Positions 1 to 5,327 of a stretch of DNA of 5,327 bases are shown here, piece after piece. The translations under genes and the position numbers were made by a program. The number at the start of each line of letters is the position of its first letter. Position 1 is the first letter of the stretch. The stretch is taken from assembly GCA_043789035.1 (NCBI GenBank), contig JAYWIG010000016.1, positions 1 through 5,327 on the forward strand, in the 5' to 3' direction. The notes beneath the pieces are model-generated. The model was given only the letters and a program-made list of their open reading frames with translations. It was not told the DNA's origin and did no database searches. The stretch comes from JAYWIG01 sp043789035 (GTDB lineage: Bacteria; Pseudomonadota; Gammaproteobacteria; Burkholderiales; Burkholderiaceae_E).

Positions 1-1016
1 TTCATTGATTGGGTTTTATCGATGGCTAACTCAATCGCCTTAGCCGCATCTTTCAGAGGATGAGACGCACTAATTACCGGTCTAACATCCACCCGCCGAT
101 TGGCAATCGCATCAACTGCGATCTCAAACACATTGCCGAATCGGAATGAGCCGCGAACGTCTAGCTCTTTGGCCATAATCATGTTCGCCATGACGTGCAT
201 ACCGTCATGCGGCAGGGTTCCGACTTGCACAATCACGCCACCGCGCTTGACTGTTTCAATAGCTGTTGTAAAGGCCGATGGTGCACCGGATACCTCAAAC
301 ACAACGTCGGGCATGCCGATTAATGAACTTAATGGCGTGTCTTTCGGGAGTTGGTCAATGCGCACTGTTTGGTCAGCGCCTACCTTTTTCGCCACAGCTA
401 ACGGGTGGTCGACAACATCGGTCATCGCGATATGCGCTGCGCCCATCATGCGGGCTGCTAGCACCATCATGCAACCAATCGTGCCGCTACCTGTCACAAG
501 TACTGATTTGCCTAACAATTCACCGGCGCGACGTGCAGAGTGAATAGCAACCGATAAGGGCTCACTCATTGCGATTTCAGTCAGCGCCACATCGGTAGTC
601 ACGGCAACGCAATTTCGCTCGGGCATCACAAAGAATTCTCTAAACATGCCTTGCATATGCGGGAACACGCTGGCACTGCCTAAGAAGCGCATGTTGATGC
701 ACAAGTTCTCGCGCCCTTCACGGCACGCGGGGCATTTGCCGCAGGGTGACGAGGGGTTGATTGCAATTCGATCGCCGGTTTTTACTTTGGTGACGCCGGT
801 ACCTGTTGCAGCAACAATGCCTGATGCTTCGTGGCCGGGCGTGAGTGGTTCTCTAATCTGGAAATTACCCACACGACCATGAAAATAGTAGTGCATGTCG
901 GAACCACAAATACCCGCAGCGCCTAATTTAATCAGCACTTCACCGGGGCCGGGCGAGGGAGCTTCGATCTCGATAATCCTTAAATCTTTTGCACCAAACA
1001 CTTTGCAATCTAGCAT
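1..1016 (-). CDS. idnD: L-idonate 5-dehydrogenase-like zinc-dependent dehydrogenase (3' end cut by window edge)
   Basis: Medium-chain zinc alcohol dehydrogenase, expected to oxidise a secondary alcohol of a sugar acid or polyol with NAD(P)+ in the cytoplasm; for IdnD, L-idonate to 5-keto-D-gluconate. Reading the minus strand gives one open frame up to the window edge. Visible motifs: GICGSD with catalytic Cys37, GHE at 61-63, structural-zinc cysteines 92, 95, 98 and 106, and a Rossmann loop GSGTIG at 176-181 with Asp200 after the second strand, which favours NAD. IdnD-type signatures are GSDMHYY followed by VGNF, AINPSSPCGKC, MRFLGSA with FPH, and RGSFRF near the C-terminus. The visible 338 codons end at DKTQ, about five residues short of the usual 343, so the gene is probably intact and merely clipped. 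I chose the ATG at 1016 because GAGAG lies 8 nt upstream and the N-terminus matches the family; an in-frame ATG at 1031 would add MRDVV. It is divergent from the sugar-acid operon. The family is clear; the exact substrate (idonate, sorbitol, xylitol or another sugar acid) is less certain. Confidence 0.85.
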   Translation of the reverse strand, partial: MLDCKVFGAKDLRIIEIEAPSPGPGEVLIKLGAAGICGSDMHYYFHGRVGNFQIREPLTPGHEASGIVAATGTGVTKVKTGDRIAINPSSPCGKCPACREGRENLCINMRFLGSASVFPHMQGMFREFFVMPERNCVAVTTDVALTEIAMSEPLSVAIHSARRAGELLGKSVLVTGSGTIGCMMVLAARMMGAAHIAMTDVVDHPLAVAKKVGADQTVRIDQLPKDTPLSSLIGMPDVVFEVSGAPSAFTTAIETVKRGGVIVQVGTLPHDGMHVMANMIMAKELDVRGSFRFGNVFEIAVDAIANRRVDVRPVISASHPLKDAAKAIELAIDKTQSM

Positions 1017-1031
1017 GACAACATCTCTCAT

Positions 1032-1123
1032 TTGTTCTAACTATGGGAATCCTTGGATGTTAGCAGCGATTAACCCCTGCATATGCTGATATATTCACAA
1101 CCTTTAGTTTTACGAGGCCCAGC
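1032..1123. promoter_or_regulatory. Divergent intergenic region, likely carrying promoters for idnD-like gene and the plus-strand operon
   Basis: This is the only gap between the two divergent transcription units, so both promoters and any shared operator should lie here or just inside the flanking genes. A TATATT at 1090-1095 is a possible plus-strand -10 box about 29 nt before the SDR start codon, but no convincing -35 is seen at the expected spacing (cgatta at 1067-1072 is poor). An 8-bp perfect palindrome GCATATGC sits at 1079-1086 just upstream of that box, and GTTA...TAAC half-sites occur at about 1059-1074. These could be operator elements but are short enough to be chance. The regulator is not in the window. 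Confidence 0.35.
1114..1117 (+). promoter_or_regulatory. Ribosome binding site of the SDR gene
   Basis: GAGG ends 6 nt before the ATG at 1124, a normal spacing. It supports this start for the SDR gene, whose N-terminus (MARLAGKR) is also the usual one for the family. Confidence 0.55.
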
Positions 1124-1879
1124 ATGGCACGACTAGCAGGTAAACGAATTTTTATGACAGCGGCGGCTCAGGGAATGGGACGTTCTGCGGCGCTTATGAT
1201 GGCTAAAGAAGGTGCCGAATTGTTCGCGACTGATATTCGTGAAGACCTTTTGGCAACACTGTCGGCAGAATCGGTCGCTCAAGGTGGTCGCCCGATTCAA
1301 ACCGCAAAACTCGATGTGACTGATTCAGCAGCGCTTGCAAAAATGGTAGCGGACCAACCTGCCTTAGACGTGTTATTCAATTGCGCCGGTTGGGTTCATC
1401 AAGGTGACATCTTCAATTGCGATGAAGCTGATCTCGACAGAAGCTACGCGATTAACGTGAAGCCAATGTATGTCTCGATTAAAGCGGCATTGCCCAAAAT
1501 GTTAGCCAATGGCGGTGGCTCAATTATCAATATGGCTTCGGTGTGCTCGTCGGTAAAGGGCTTTCCGAATCGATTTGCCTACGGAACGACTAAAGCTGCG
1601 GTCATTGGTTTGACGAAATCTATCGCCGCAGATTTTGTAGCCAAAGGTATTCGCTGTAATGCAATTGGCCCCGGCACAGTCGAAACTCCGAGTTTGCATG
1701 ACCGGATGGCTGCGTTGGGCGATATCGTAGAAGCCCGAAAAATGTTTGTAGCCAGGCAACCTATGGGCCGCTTAGCAGTAGCAGAAGAAATTATTCCCAT
1801 CATCATTTATTTGGCGAGCGACGATAGTAAGTTCGCCACAGGACAGATTTTTAATGTGGACGGTGGTATCACCATCTAG
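1124..1879 (+). CDS. SDR-family 2-keto-3-deoxy-L-fuconate (or L-rhamnonate) 4-dehydrogenase
   Basis: Cytoplasmic NAD-dependent short-chain dehydrogenase, 251 residues, full family length. The likely reaction is oxidation of the C4 hydroxyl of 2-keto-3-deoxy-L-fuconate (or the rhamnonate epimer) to the 2,4-diketo acid. Visible: dinucleotide loop TAAAQGMG at 12-19, Asp37 after strand 2 (NAD rather than NADP), LDVTD at 63-67, NCAG at 86-89, and the catalytic set Asn111, Ser139, Tyr153, Lys157. The unusual Ala-for-Gly loop, the SSVKG(x)PNR stretch before the catalytic Tyr, IRCNAIGPGTVETPSL, and the ARQPMGR segment are hallmarks of the group containing bacterial 2-keto-3-deoxy-L-fuconate dehydrogenase and animal DHRS6/BDH2. 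The next gene, 37 nt downstream, encodes the matching 2,4-diketo acid hydrolase, which strongly favours the sugar-acid role over 3-hydroxybutyrate dehydrogenase. Whether the sugar is fucose, rhamnose or a non-deoxy analogue cannot be read from the sequence. Confidence 0.82.
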   Translation: MARLAGKRIFMTAAAQGMGRSAALMMAKEGAELFATDIREDLLATLSAESVAQGGRPIQTAKLDVTDSAALAKMVADQPALDVLFNCAGWVHQGDIFNCDEADLDRSYAINVKPMYVSIKAALPKMLANGGGSIINMASVCSSVKGFPNRFAYGTTKAAVIGLTKSIAADFVAKGIRCNAIGPGTVETPSLHDRMAALGDIVEARKMFVARQPMGRLAVAEEIIPIIIYLASDDSKFATGQIFNVDGGITI

Positions 1880-1902
1880 TTGATTATTTACTCATCATCT
1901 TT

Positions 1903-1908
1903 AAGGAG
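1903..1908 (+). promoter_or_regulatory. Strong ribosome binding site of the diketo-acid hydrolase gene
   Basis: AAGGAG lies 8 nt before the ATG at 1917. It is the strongest Shine-Dalgarno in the window and contrasts with the three downstream genes, which have none that I can see. Confidence 0.8.
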
Positions 1909-1916
1909 AACCCTCG

Positions 1917-2771
1917 ATGAAATTAGTACGTTACGGAAAAGTTGGAAAAGAAAAACCCGGTTTGATCGATGCCGCTGGCAAATTGCGCGATCTATCAGCG
2001 ATTGTGAAAGACATTGACGGCGATGCGTTGTCGCCCAAGACTTTGGCGAAAATCGCCAAAATCAAAACTGATAAGTTGCCACTTGTAAAAGGCAAGCCAC
2101 GTATGGGCTGCCCTGTTACAGGTAGCACGAAGTTTGTTGCAATTGGTTTGAACTATTCCGACCATGCCGCTGAGACCGGTGCTCAAGCGCCAACGCAGCC
2201 GATTGTTTTTCACAAAACATTGAATTGCATGCAAGGCCCAGACGATGATGTGATGTTGCCTAAGAATTCCAAGAAAACCGATTGGGAAGTGGAATTGGGA
2301 ATCATCATCGGCACGCGCGCATGTAATGTGTCGAAGAAAGACGCCCTCGACTATGTCGCTGGTTATGCATTGATTAACGACGTGTCAGAGCGCGAATTCC
2401 AAATCGAGATGGGCCCAACTTGGGACAAGGGCAAGGGCTGCGATACCTTCGGTCCAATCGGCCCATGGATTGCCACCAAAGACGAAATCGAGAATCCCGG
2501 CAAACTGGAAATGTGGTTAGACGTGAACGGCGAGAAGCGCCAGCGCGGCAATACAAAAACCATGATTTTTGATTGTGCAACCATTGTTAGCTATGTCAGT
2601 AAGTTCATGACGTTGTTACCTGGCGATGTGATCACAACAGGTACACCACCGGGTGTTGCACTTGGTATGAAGCCAGAGCCTAAGTACTTGAAGCCGGGCG
2701 ATATGATTAGCTTGGGAATTACTGGCTTGGGCCAGCAAACTCAAAAAGTGATTAAGTACAAAGCTCAATAA
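1917..2771 (+). CDS. FAH-family 2,4-diketo-3-deoxy-L-fuconate (L-rhamnonate) hydrolase
   Basis: Fumarylacetoacetate hydrolase-family enzyme, 284 residues, full length. It is predicted to cleave the C-C bond of a 2,4-diketo-3-deoxy aldonate with a divalent metal; with the L-fuconate/L-rhamnonate compound the products are pyruvate and L-lactate (EC 3.7.1.26 activity). The N-terminal cap region (about 1-68) precedes the catalytic domain. Visible there: IGLNYSDHAAE at 76-86, PIVFHK with Lys100, the metal ligands Glu124 and Glu126 in DWEVELG and Asp155 in NDVSERE, the GKGCDTFGPIGPW loop at 172-184, and TTGTPPGV at 240-247. The gene follows the C4-dehydrogenase with a strong ribosome site and no terminator between, so the two are almost certainly co-transcribed and sequential in one pathway. 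Such proteins are often mislabelled ureidoglycolate lyase or 5-carboxymethyl-2-hydroxymuconate isomerase; the SDR partner argues against both. Substrate chain length and stereochemistry are inferred from context, not shown. Confidence 0.85.
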   Translation: MKLVRYGKVGKEKPGLIDAAGKLRDLSAIVKDIDGDALSPKTLAKIAKIKTDKLPLVKGKPRMGCPVTGSTKFVAIGLNYSDHAAETGAQAPTQPIVFHKTLNCMQGPDDDVMLPKNSKKTDWEVELGIIIGTRACNVSKKDALDYVAGYALINDVSEREFQIEMGPTWDKGKGCDTFGPIGPWIATKDEIENPGKLEMWLDVNGEKRQRGNTKTMIFDCATIVSYVSKFMTLLPGDVITTGTPPGVALGMKPEPKYLKPGDMISLGITGLGQQTQKVIKYKAQ

Positions 2772-2782
2772 TCGACATAACG

Positions 2783-3292
2783 GTGCGGCGATTTAAACGT
2801 AAGTTGAACCCATCGGCAATGTTGACGCCGTTCATGCTCTTGCCCTGTCTCGTGATGGGGCAAACGGTCATGAACCCCGGCGGTTGGGAATTCGCCCTCG
2901 AAAGTGTAATCACCGATAAGCAAGGCGTTCAGCGAAAAGGTGGCGCCACGAACTTAGTCTGCGTGACCAAGCCGATGCTTGTCCAGAACTTTTATTTAGA
3001 TCCGAGATATGAAAAAGTAACGTTCGAAGCGCAAGGCGGGCAATGTGATGTGTCGGAACATAAGCGCAATGGAGACAGCGCGAGTTTCAAGGTTAGCTGC
3101 GCTATGCCGCGAAACATAAAGATATCAGCATCTTATAAAAAAGAGGCTTCGGCGACGAATTTTAAATCCGAAGTAAACCAAGTCATGGTGAATGATCCTC
3201 GGGGTGTTGAAATGGACAATCGAATGACAGGAACTTTTATCGGGCCTTGCACCGATACAATGATCAAGCCAGAGGTTCGAAAAGCTCGCTGA
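2783..3292 (+). CDS. Secreted DUF3617-family protein of unknown function
   Basis: A 169-residue exported protein resembling the DUF3617 family, whose function is unknown. With the GTG start at 2783 it has a basic n-region (RRFKRK), a hydrophobic stretch at about 12-25, and a likely signal-peptidase site near Gly26-Gln27, so it should be periplasmic or envelope-located. The mature part starts with the family's PGxWEF motif (32-37) and has four cysteines (60, 88, 106, 156) in the family arrangement: VCVTK early, QCDVSEHKRNGDSASFKVSC in the middle, and a closing GTFIGPC. Two disulfides are likely. The GTG is preferred because the next in-frame ATG (2819) would remove the basic n-region; neither start has a clear ribosome site. 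It begins 11 nt after the hydrolase stop and ends 22 nt before the next gene, so it looks co-transcribed. DUF3617 proteins are usually not tied to sugar catabolism, so its job here is unclear. Confidence 0.75.
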   Translation: MRRFKRKLNPSAMLTPFMLLPCLVMGQTVMNPGGWEFALESVITDKQGVQRKGGATNLVCVTKPMLVQNFYLDPRYEKVTFEAQGGQCDVSEHKRNGDSASFKVSCAMPRNIKISASYKKEASATNFKSEVNQVMVNDPRGVEMDNRMTGTFIGPCTDTMIKPEVRKAR

Positions 3293-3314
3293 AAATTCAT
3301 TTATTTTTTACCCT

Positions 3315-4355
3315 ATGCCTACATTTCATACTGATTCTTTACAAAGCAACGCAGTGCGCTTGCTTTGTGCCGCGGGCCTGATCAGCGAAATAGCTGACGT
3401 GGTCGCAACCACGCTCGTTGAAGCCGATTTACTCGGCCATAACACCCATGGCTTACAGCTTTTACCGGCGTATTTAGCCGAGCTCAGTAAGGGCAGCATG
3501 ACGGCGGGTGGTGATTTCACTGTGATTACCGAAAGAAGTAGCGTTGCTACCTGGGATGGCCATAGACTGCCCGGCCCATGGCTGGTAAAAAGCGCTATTG
3601 ATTGGGCAAGGCCGCGAGCCCAAATGCATGGCTCCGCTACGGTGGTGATTAAGCGTAGCCATCACATTGCTTGCTTAGCGGCTTACCTTGAGCAAGTTGC
3701 CCGCAGCGGTTTGGTCATGCTGTTGTATTGTTCCGATCCGTCAAGTGCAAGTGTGGCCCCTTTTGGTGGAACTCAGGCGGTTTTTACTCCGAACCCATTG
3801 GCGATGGCCATACCAACGTCAACCGACCCAATCATGCTGGATTTTTCTGCCTCCAGCACAACGAATGGTTTGAGCGCTCGTTTGGCAAAAAACGGTGAAA
3901 AAGGCGAGCATCCATTTTGGATCGATGCGCTGGGCCAGCCCACTAATGATCCTGCAGTGCTGAATCAACAACCACCAGGAACCATACTGCCTGTGGGGGG
4001 CCTTGAAGCTGGGCATAAAGGCTACAGCTTGGCACTGATGGTCGAAGCTTTAACGGGCGGCTTGTCTGGCGTTGGGCGAGCCGATATTCCCGAAGGGTGG
4101 GGTGCGACTGTCTATCTACAGTTGTACGACCCAGAAGCCTTTGCAGGTTTGGCACCTTTCAATTGGCAAACTGATTATCTCGTGCAAGCATGTCGACAGT
4201 CCGCTCCGCGTGATGTTGCAAATTCAGTTCGGCTACCTGGTGAGCGTGGCTTAGCGCTGAAACAAAAGCAGCTTCGCGACGGAGTGCAAATAAGTGAGGC
4301 CATTTGGCTTGGGCTTACGAACGCTGCCACTCAATACAATGTCCGCCTTATTTAA
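3315..4355 (+). CDS. Malate/L-lactate dehydrogenase (Ldh2) family oxidoreductase
   Basis: NAD(P)-dependent 2-hydroxyacid or keto-acid oxidoreductase of the Ldh2 family (Pfam Ldh_2), 346 residues, full length and cytoplasmic. This family, unrelated to classical LDH/MDH folds, includes malate, sulfolactate and ureidoglycolate dehydrogenases, 2,3-diketo-L-gulonate reductase and delta-1-piperideine-2-carboxylate reductase. Visible: the LGHNTHG motif at 40-46 with the active-site histidine region, RSHHIACLAAYL at 114-125 keeping the second conserved His (117), FTPNPLAMAIP at 157-167, LDFSAS at 175-180, GHKGYSLALMVEALTGGLSG at 233-252, and a C-terminal VRLPGER. Position after the diketo-acid hydrolase suggests it oxidises the released hydroxyacid, for example L-lactate to pyruvate, or reduces a sugar-derived keto acid; this is inference. 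No Shine-Dalgarno is visible in the 22-nt AT-rich spacer before the ATG. Substrate cannot be set from sequence. Confidence 0.85.
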   Translation: MPTFHTDSLQSNAVRLLCAAGLISEIADVVATTLVEADLLGHNTHGLQLLPAYLAELSKGSMTAGGDFTVITERSSVATWDGHRLPGPWLVKSAIDWARPRAQMHGSATVVIKRSHHIACLAAYLEQVARSGLVMLLYCSDPSSASVAPFGGTQAVFTPNPLAMAIPTSTDPIMLDFSASSTTNGLSARLAKNGEKGEHPFWIDALGQPTNDPAVLNQQPPGTILPVGGLEAGHKGYSLALMVEALTGGLSGVGRADIPEGWGATVYLQLYDPEAFAGLAPFNWQTDYLVQACRQSAPRDVANSVRLPGERGLALKQKQLRDGVQISEAIWLGLTNAATQYNVRLI

Positions 4356-4386
4356 TTTTCATCCTTAAAAGCTCGATTTAACACTC

Positions 4387-5310
4387 ATGAAACCTACCGT
4401 TCTTTTGATGGGCTCTATCTATGGCCCCATGCAATCGCTTCTCGAACAAAACTATGTCGTAGTTCCCTATCAAGCTGGAATGAACCTCGATGAACTCGCA
4501 AAGATTTGCGAAATCGTTGTAACAACCGGTGGCCGGGGCATTGAAGCTGCCTTGATGAAGCAATTGCCGAAACTAAAAATGGTGGCTTGTTTTGGCGTAG
4601 GTGTGGATGCAATCGATTTGAACTATTGCAAAGCCAACAATATTCTGGTCAGCAATACACCTGATGTATTGACCGAAGAAGTGGCCGATCTAGCACTCGC
4701 ATTGCTACTGTCGACGATTCGCCGCATTCCTCAGGGCGACCAGTTTGTTCGCCAGGGTAAGTGGCTCAAAGGCGGTATGCCTCTGACACAAAGTATGCAG
4801 GGCATGAAGATTGGTGTGGTAGGCATGGGGCGCATTGGGCAGGCGATTGCTAAGCGTTGCGTGGCTTTTAATACCACTGTGGCTTACCAAGGCCCACGTA
4901 AGAAGAGCGACCTGAGCTACCAATACTTCGATACGGTAGAAGCTTTGGCAACTTGGGCTGATGTGGTGATTGCTGCTTGCCCAGGAGGCGCAGCCACAGC
5001 CAAGATAATTTCAAAAGCAGCGTTGAAGGCACTCGGGCCTCAAGGCATTTTTGTCAACATTGCGCGTGGCTCTGTTGTTGATCAAGAAGCACTTGTTGAA
5101 TTGCTTGCGAGTGCCGAGCTTGGTGCCGCTGGTTTGGATGTATTCAATGACGAACCGAAAGTACCAGTCGATTTATGGACTATGGATAACGTCGTGCTCA
5201 TGCCTCACGTGGGCAGCGGCACCCATGCCACTCGCGCAGCCATGGGGCAATTAACTCTCGATAACGTCGCCGCCTTCGTTGCTGGCCGGCCTTTGCTCAC
5301 CGCTGTTTGA
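4387..5310 (+). CDS. D-isomer-specific 2-hydroxyacid dehydrogenase, glyoxylate/hydroxypyruvate reductase-like
   Basis: NAD(P)-dependent reductase of 2-keto acids to D-2-hydroxyacids, 307 residues, full length, cytoplasmic. Order: N-terminal part of the catalytic domain (1-98) with VACFGVGVDAID at 66-77 and VSNTPDVLTEEVADLAL at 88-104; nucleotide domain with GMGRIG at 146-151; catalytic Arg227 in NIARGSVVDQ, Glu256 in DEP, and His274 in PHVGSGT. After the second Rossmann strand the sequence is YQGPRKKSD (167-175), with basic residues instead of an acidic one, which suggests NADPH. The short N-terminal domain and PHxGSxT ending resemble hydroxypyruvate/glyoxylate reductases rather than formate or phosphoglycerate dehydrogenases. 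Reduction of hydroxypyruvate, glyoxylate or a similar small keto acid is most likely. It starts 31 nt after the Ldh2-family gene, with no terminator between and no visible Shine-Dalgarno. It is the last gene in the window; only 17 nt follow its stop. Confidence 0.85.
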   Translation: MKPTVLLMGSIYGPMQSLLEQNYVVVPYQAGMNLDELAKICEIVVTTGGRGIEAALMKQLPKLKMVACFGVGVDAIDLNYCKANNILVSNTPDVLTEEVADLALALLLSTIRRIPQGDQFVRQGKWLKGGMPLTQSMQGMKIGVVGMGRIGQAIAKRCVAFNTTVAYQGPRKKSDLSYQYFDTVEALATWADVVIAACPGGAATAKIISKAALKALGPQGIFVNIARGSVVDQEALVELLASAELGAAGLDVFNDEPKVPVDLWTMDNVVLMPHVGSGTHATRAAMGQLTLDNVAAFVAGRPLLTAV

Positions 5311-5322
5311 ACCGCTGTCTAA
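5299..5322 (+). repeat. 12-bp imperfect tandem duplication spanning the stop codon
   Basis: ACCGCTGTTTGA (5299-5310) is followed directly by ACCGCTGTCTAA (5311-5322), 10 of 12 bases identical. Read in frame, both copies encode Thr-Ala-Val then a stop, so the second copy is a duplicate C-terminal tail with its own stop codon after the real one. Confidence 0.6.
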
Positions 5323-5327
5323 TTCAA

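Noticed and set aside
100..1089. Several plus-strand open frames of 64-147 codons
   Set aside because: They lie opposite the idnD-like gene, whose minus-strand reading has full family motifs. Their translations have no recognisable domain, and they are antisense shadows.
1157..1180. Loss of the first glycine in the SDR nucleotide-binding loop (TAAAQGMG instead of TGxxxGxG)
   Set aside because: The same Ala-containing loop is normal for this SDR group, including DHRS6-like proteins, so it is a family marker and not a defect.
1917..2771. Annotation as ureidoglycolate lyase or homoprotocatechuate-pathway isomerase
   Set aside because: These are common transferred labels for the FAH family. No allantoin or aromatic-catabolism genes are present, and the adjacent SDR fits the diketo-sugar-acid role much better.
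2834..2862. Possible lipobox (LLPC) in the DUF3617 signal peptide
   Set aside because: Proline directly before the cysteine is not acceptable in normal lipoboxes, and the hydrophobic stretch continues past it; ordinary signal-peptidase cleavage is more likely.
3654..3689. SHHIA in place of the SNHFG motif in the Ldh2-family protein as a sign of an inactive enzyme
   Set aside because: The conserved second histidine is retained, the first motif (LGHNTHG) is canonical, and this position varies among characterised members with different substrates.
4356..4386. Possible terminator between the last two genes
   Set aside because: The 31-nt spacer has no stem-loop followed by a T run, so it gives no support for splitting the operon.

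Overview
The window is a compact bacterial catabolic locus, probably from a Gram-negative, GC-balanced proteobacterium. The support is indirect: a Sec-type signal peptide on a DUF3617 protein, enzyme families common in Proteobacteria, and no low-GC or high-GC bias visible by eye. A marine gammaproteobacterium would fit but is not shown. There is no rRNA, tRNA, mobile element or CRISPR array.

Layout: positions 1-1016, minus strand, hold a zinc-dependent dehydrogenase of the L-idonate 5-dehydrogenase (IdnD) type, with its last few codons beyond the left edge. A short divergent intergenic region (about 1032-1123) separates it from five tightly spaced plus-strand genes: an SDR dehydrogenase of the 2-keto-3-deoxy-L-fuconate/rhamnonate type (1124-1879), a fumarylacetoacetate-hydrolase-family enzyme of the 2,4-diketo-3-deoxy-L-fuconate hydrolase type (1917-2771), a small secreted DUF3617 protein (2783-3292), a malate/L-lactate dehydrogenase-family (Ldh2) oxidoreductase (3315-4355), and a D-isomer-specific 2-hydroxyacid dehydrogenase resembling glyoxylate/hydroxypyruvate reductases (4387-5310).

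How the genes work together (inference): the SDR and the hydrolase form the last two steps of a non-phosphorylating deoxy-sugar-acid pathway. A 2-keto-3-deoxy-aldonate is oxidised at C4 to a 2,4-diketo acid and then split to pyruvate plus a 2-hydroxyacid, which is L-lactate if the sugar is L-fucose or L-rhamnose. The two downstream hydroxyacid dehydrogenases, of unrelated folds, are placed to interconvert that hydroxyacid and its 2-keto acid. The IdnD-like enzyme would oxidise a polyol or aldonate. The sugar dehydrogenase, lactonase, dehydratase, transporter and regulator that a full pathway needs are not in this window. Most of the annotation is ordinary sugar-acid catabolism. The parts worth a second look are this particular combination of enzymes, the secreted DUF3617 gene lodged in the operon, and the absence of Shine-Dalgarno sequences before the last three genes.
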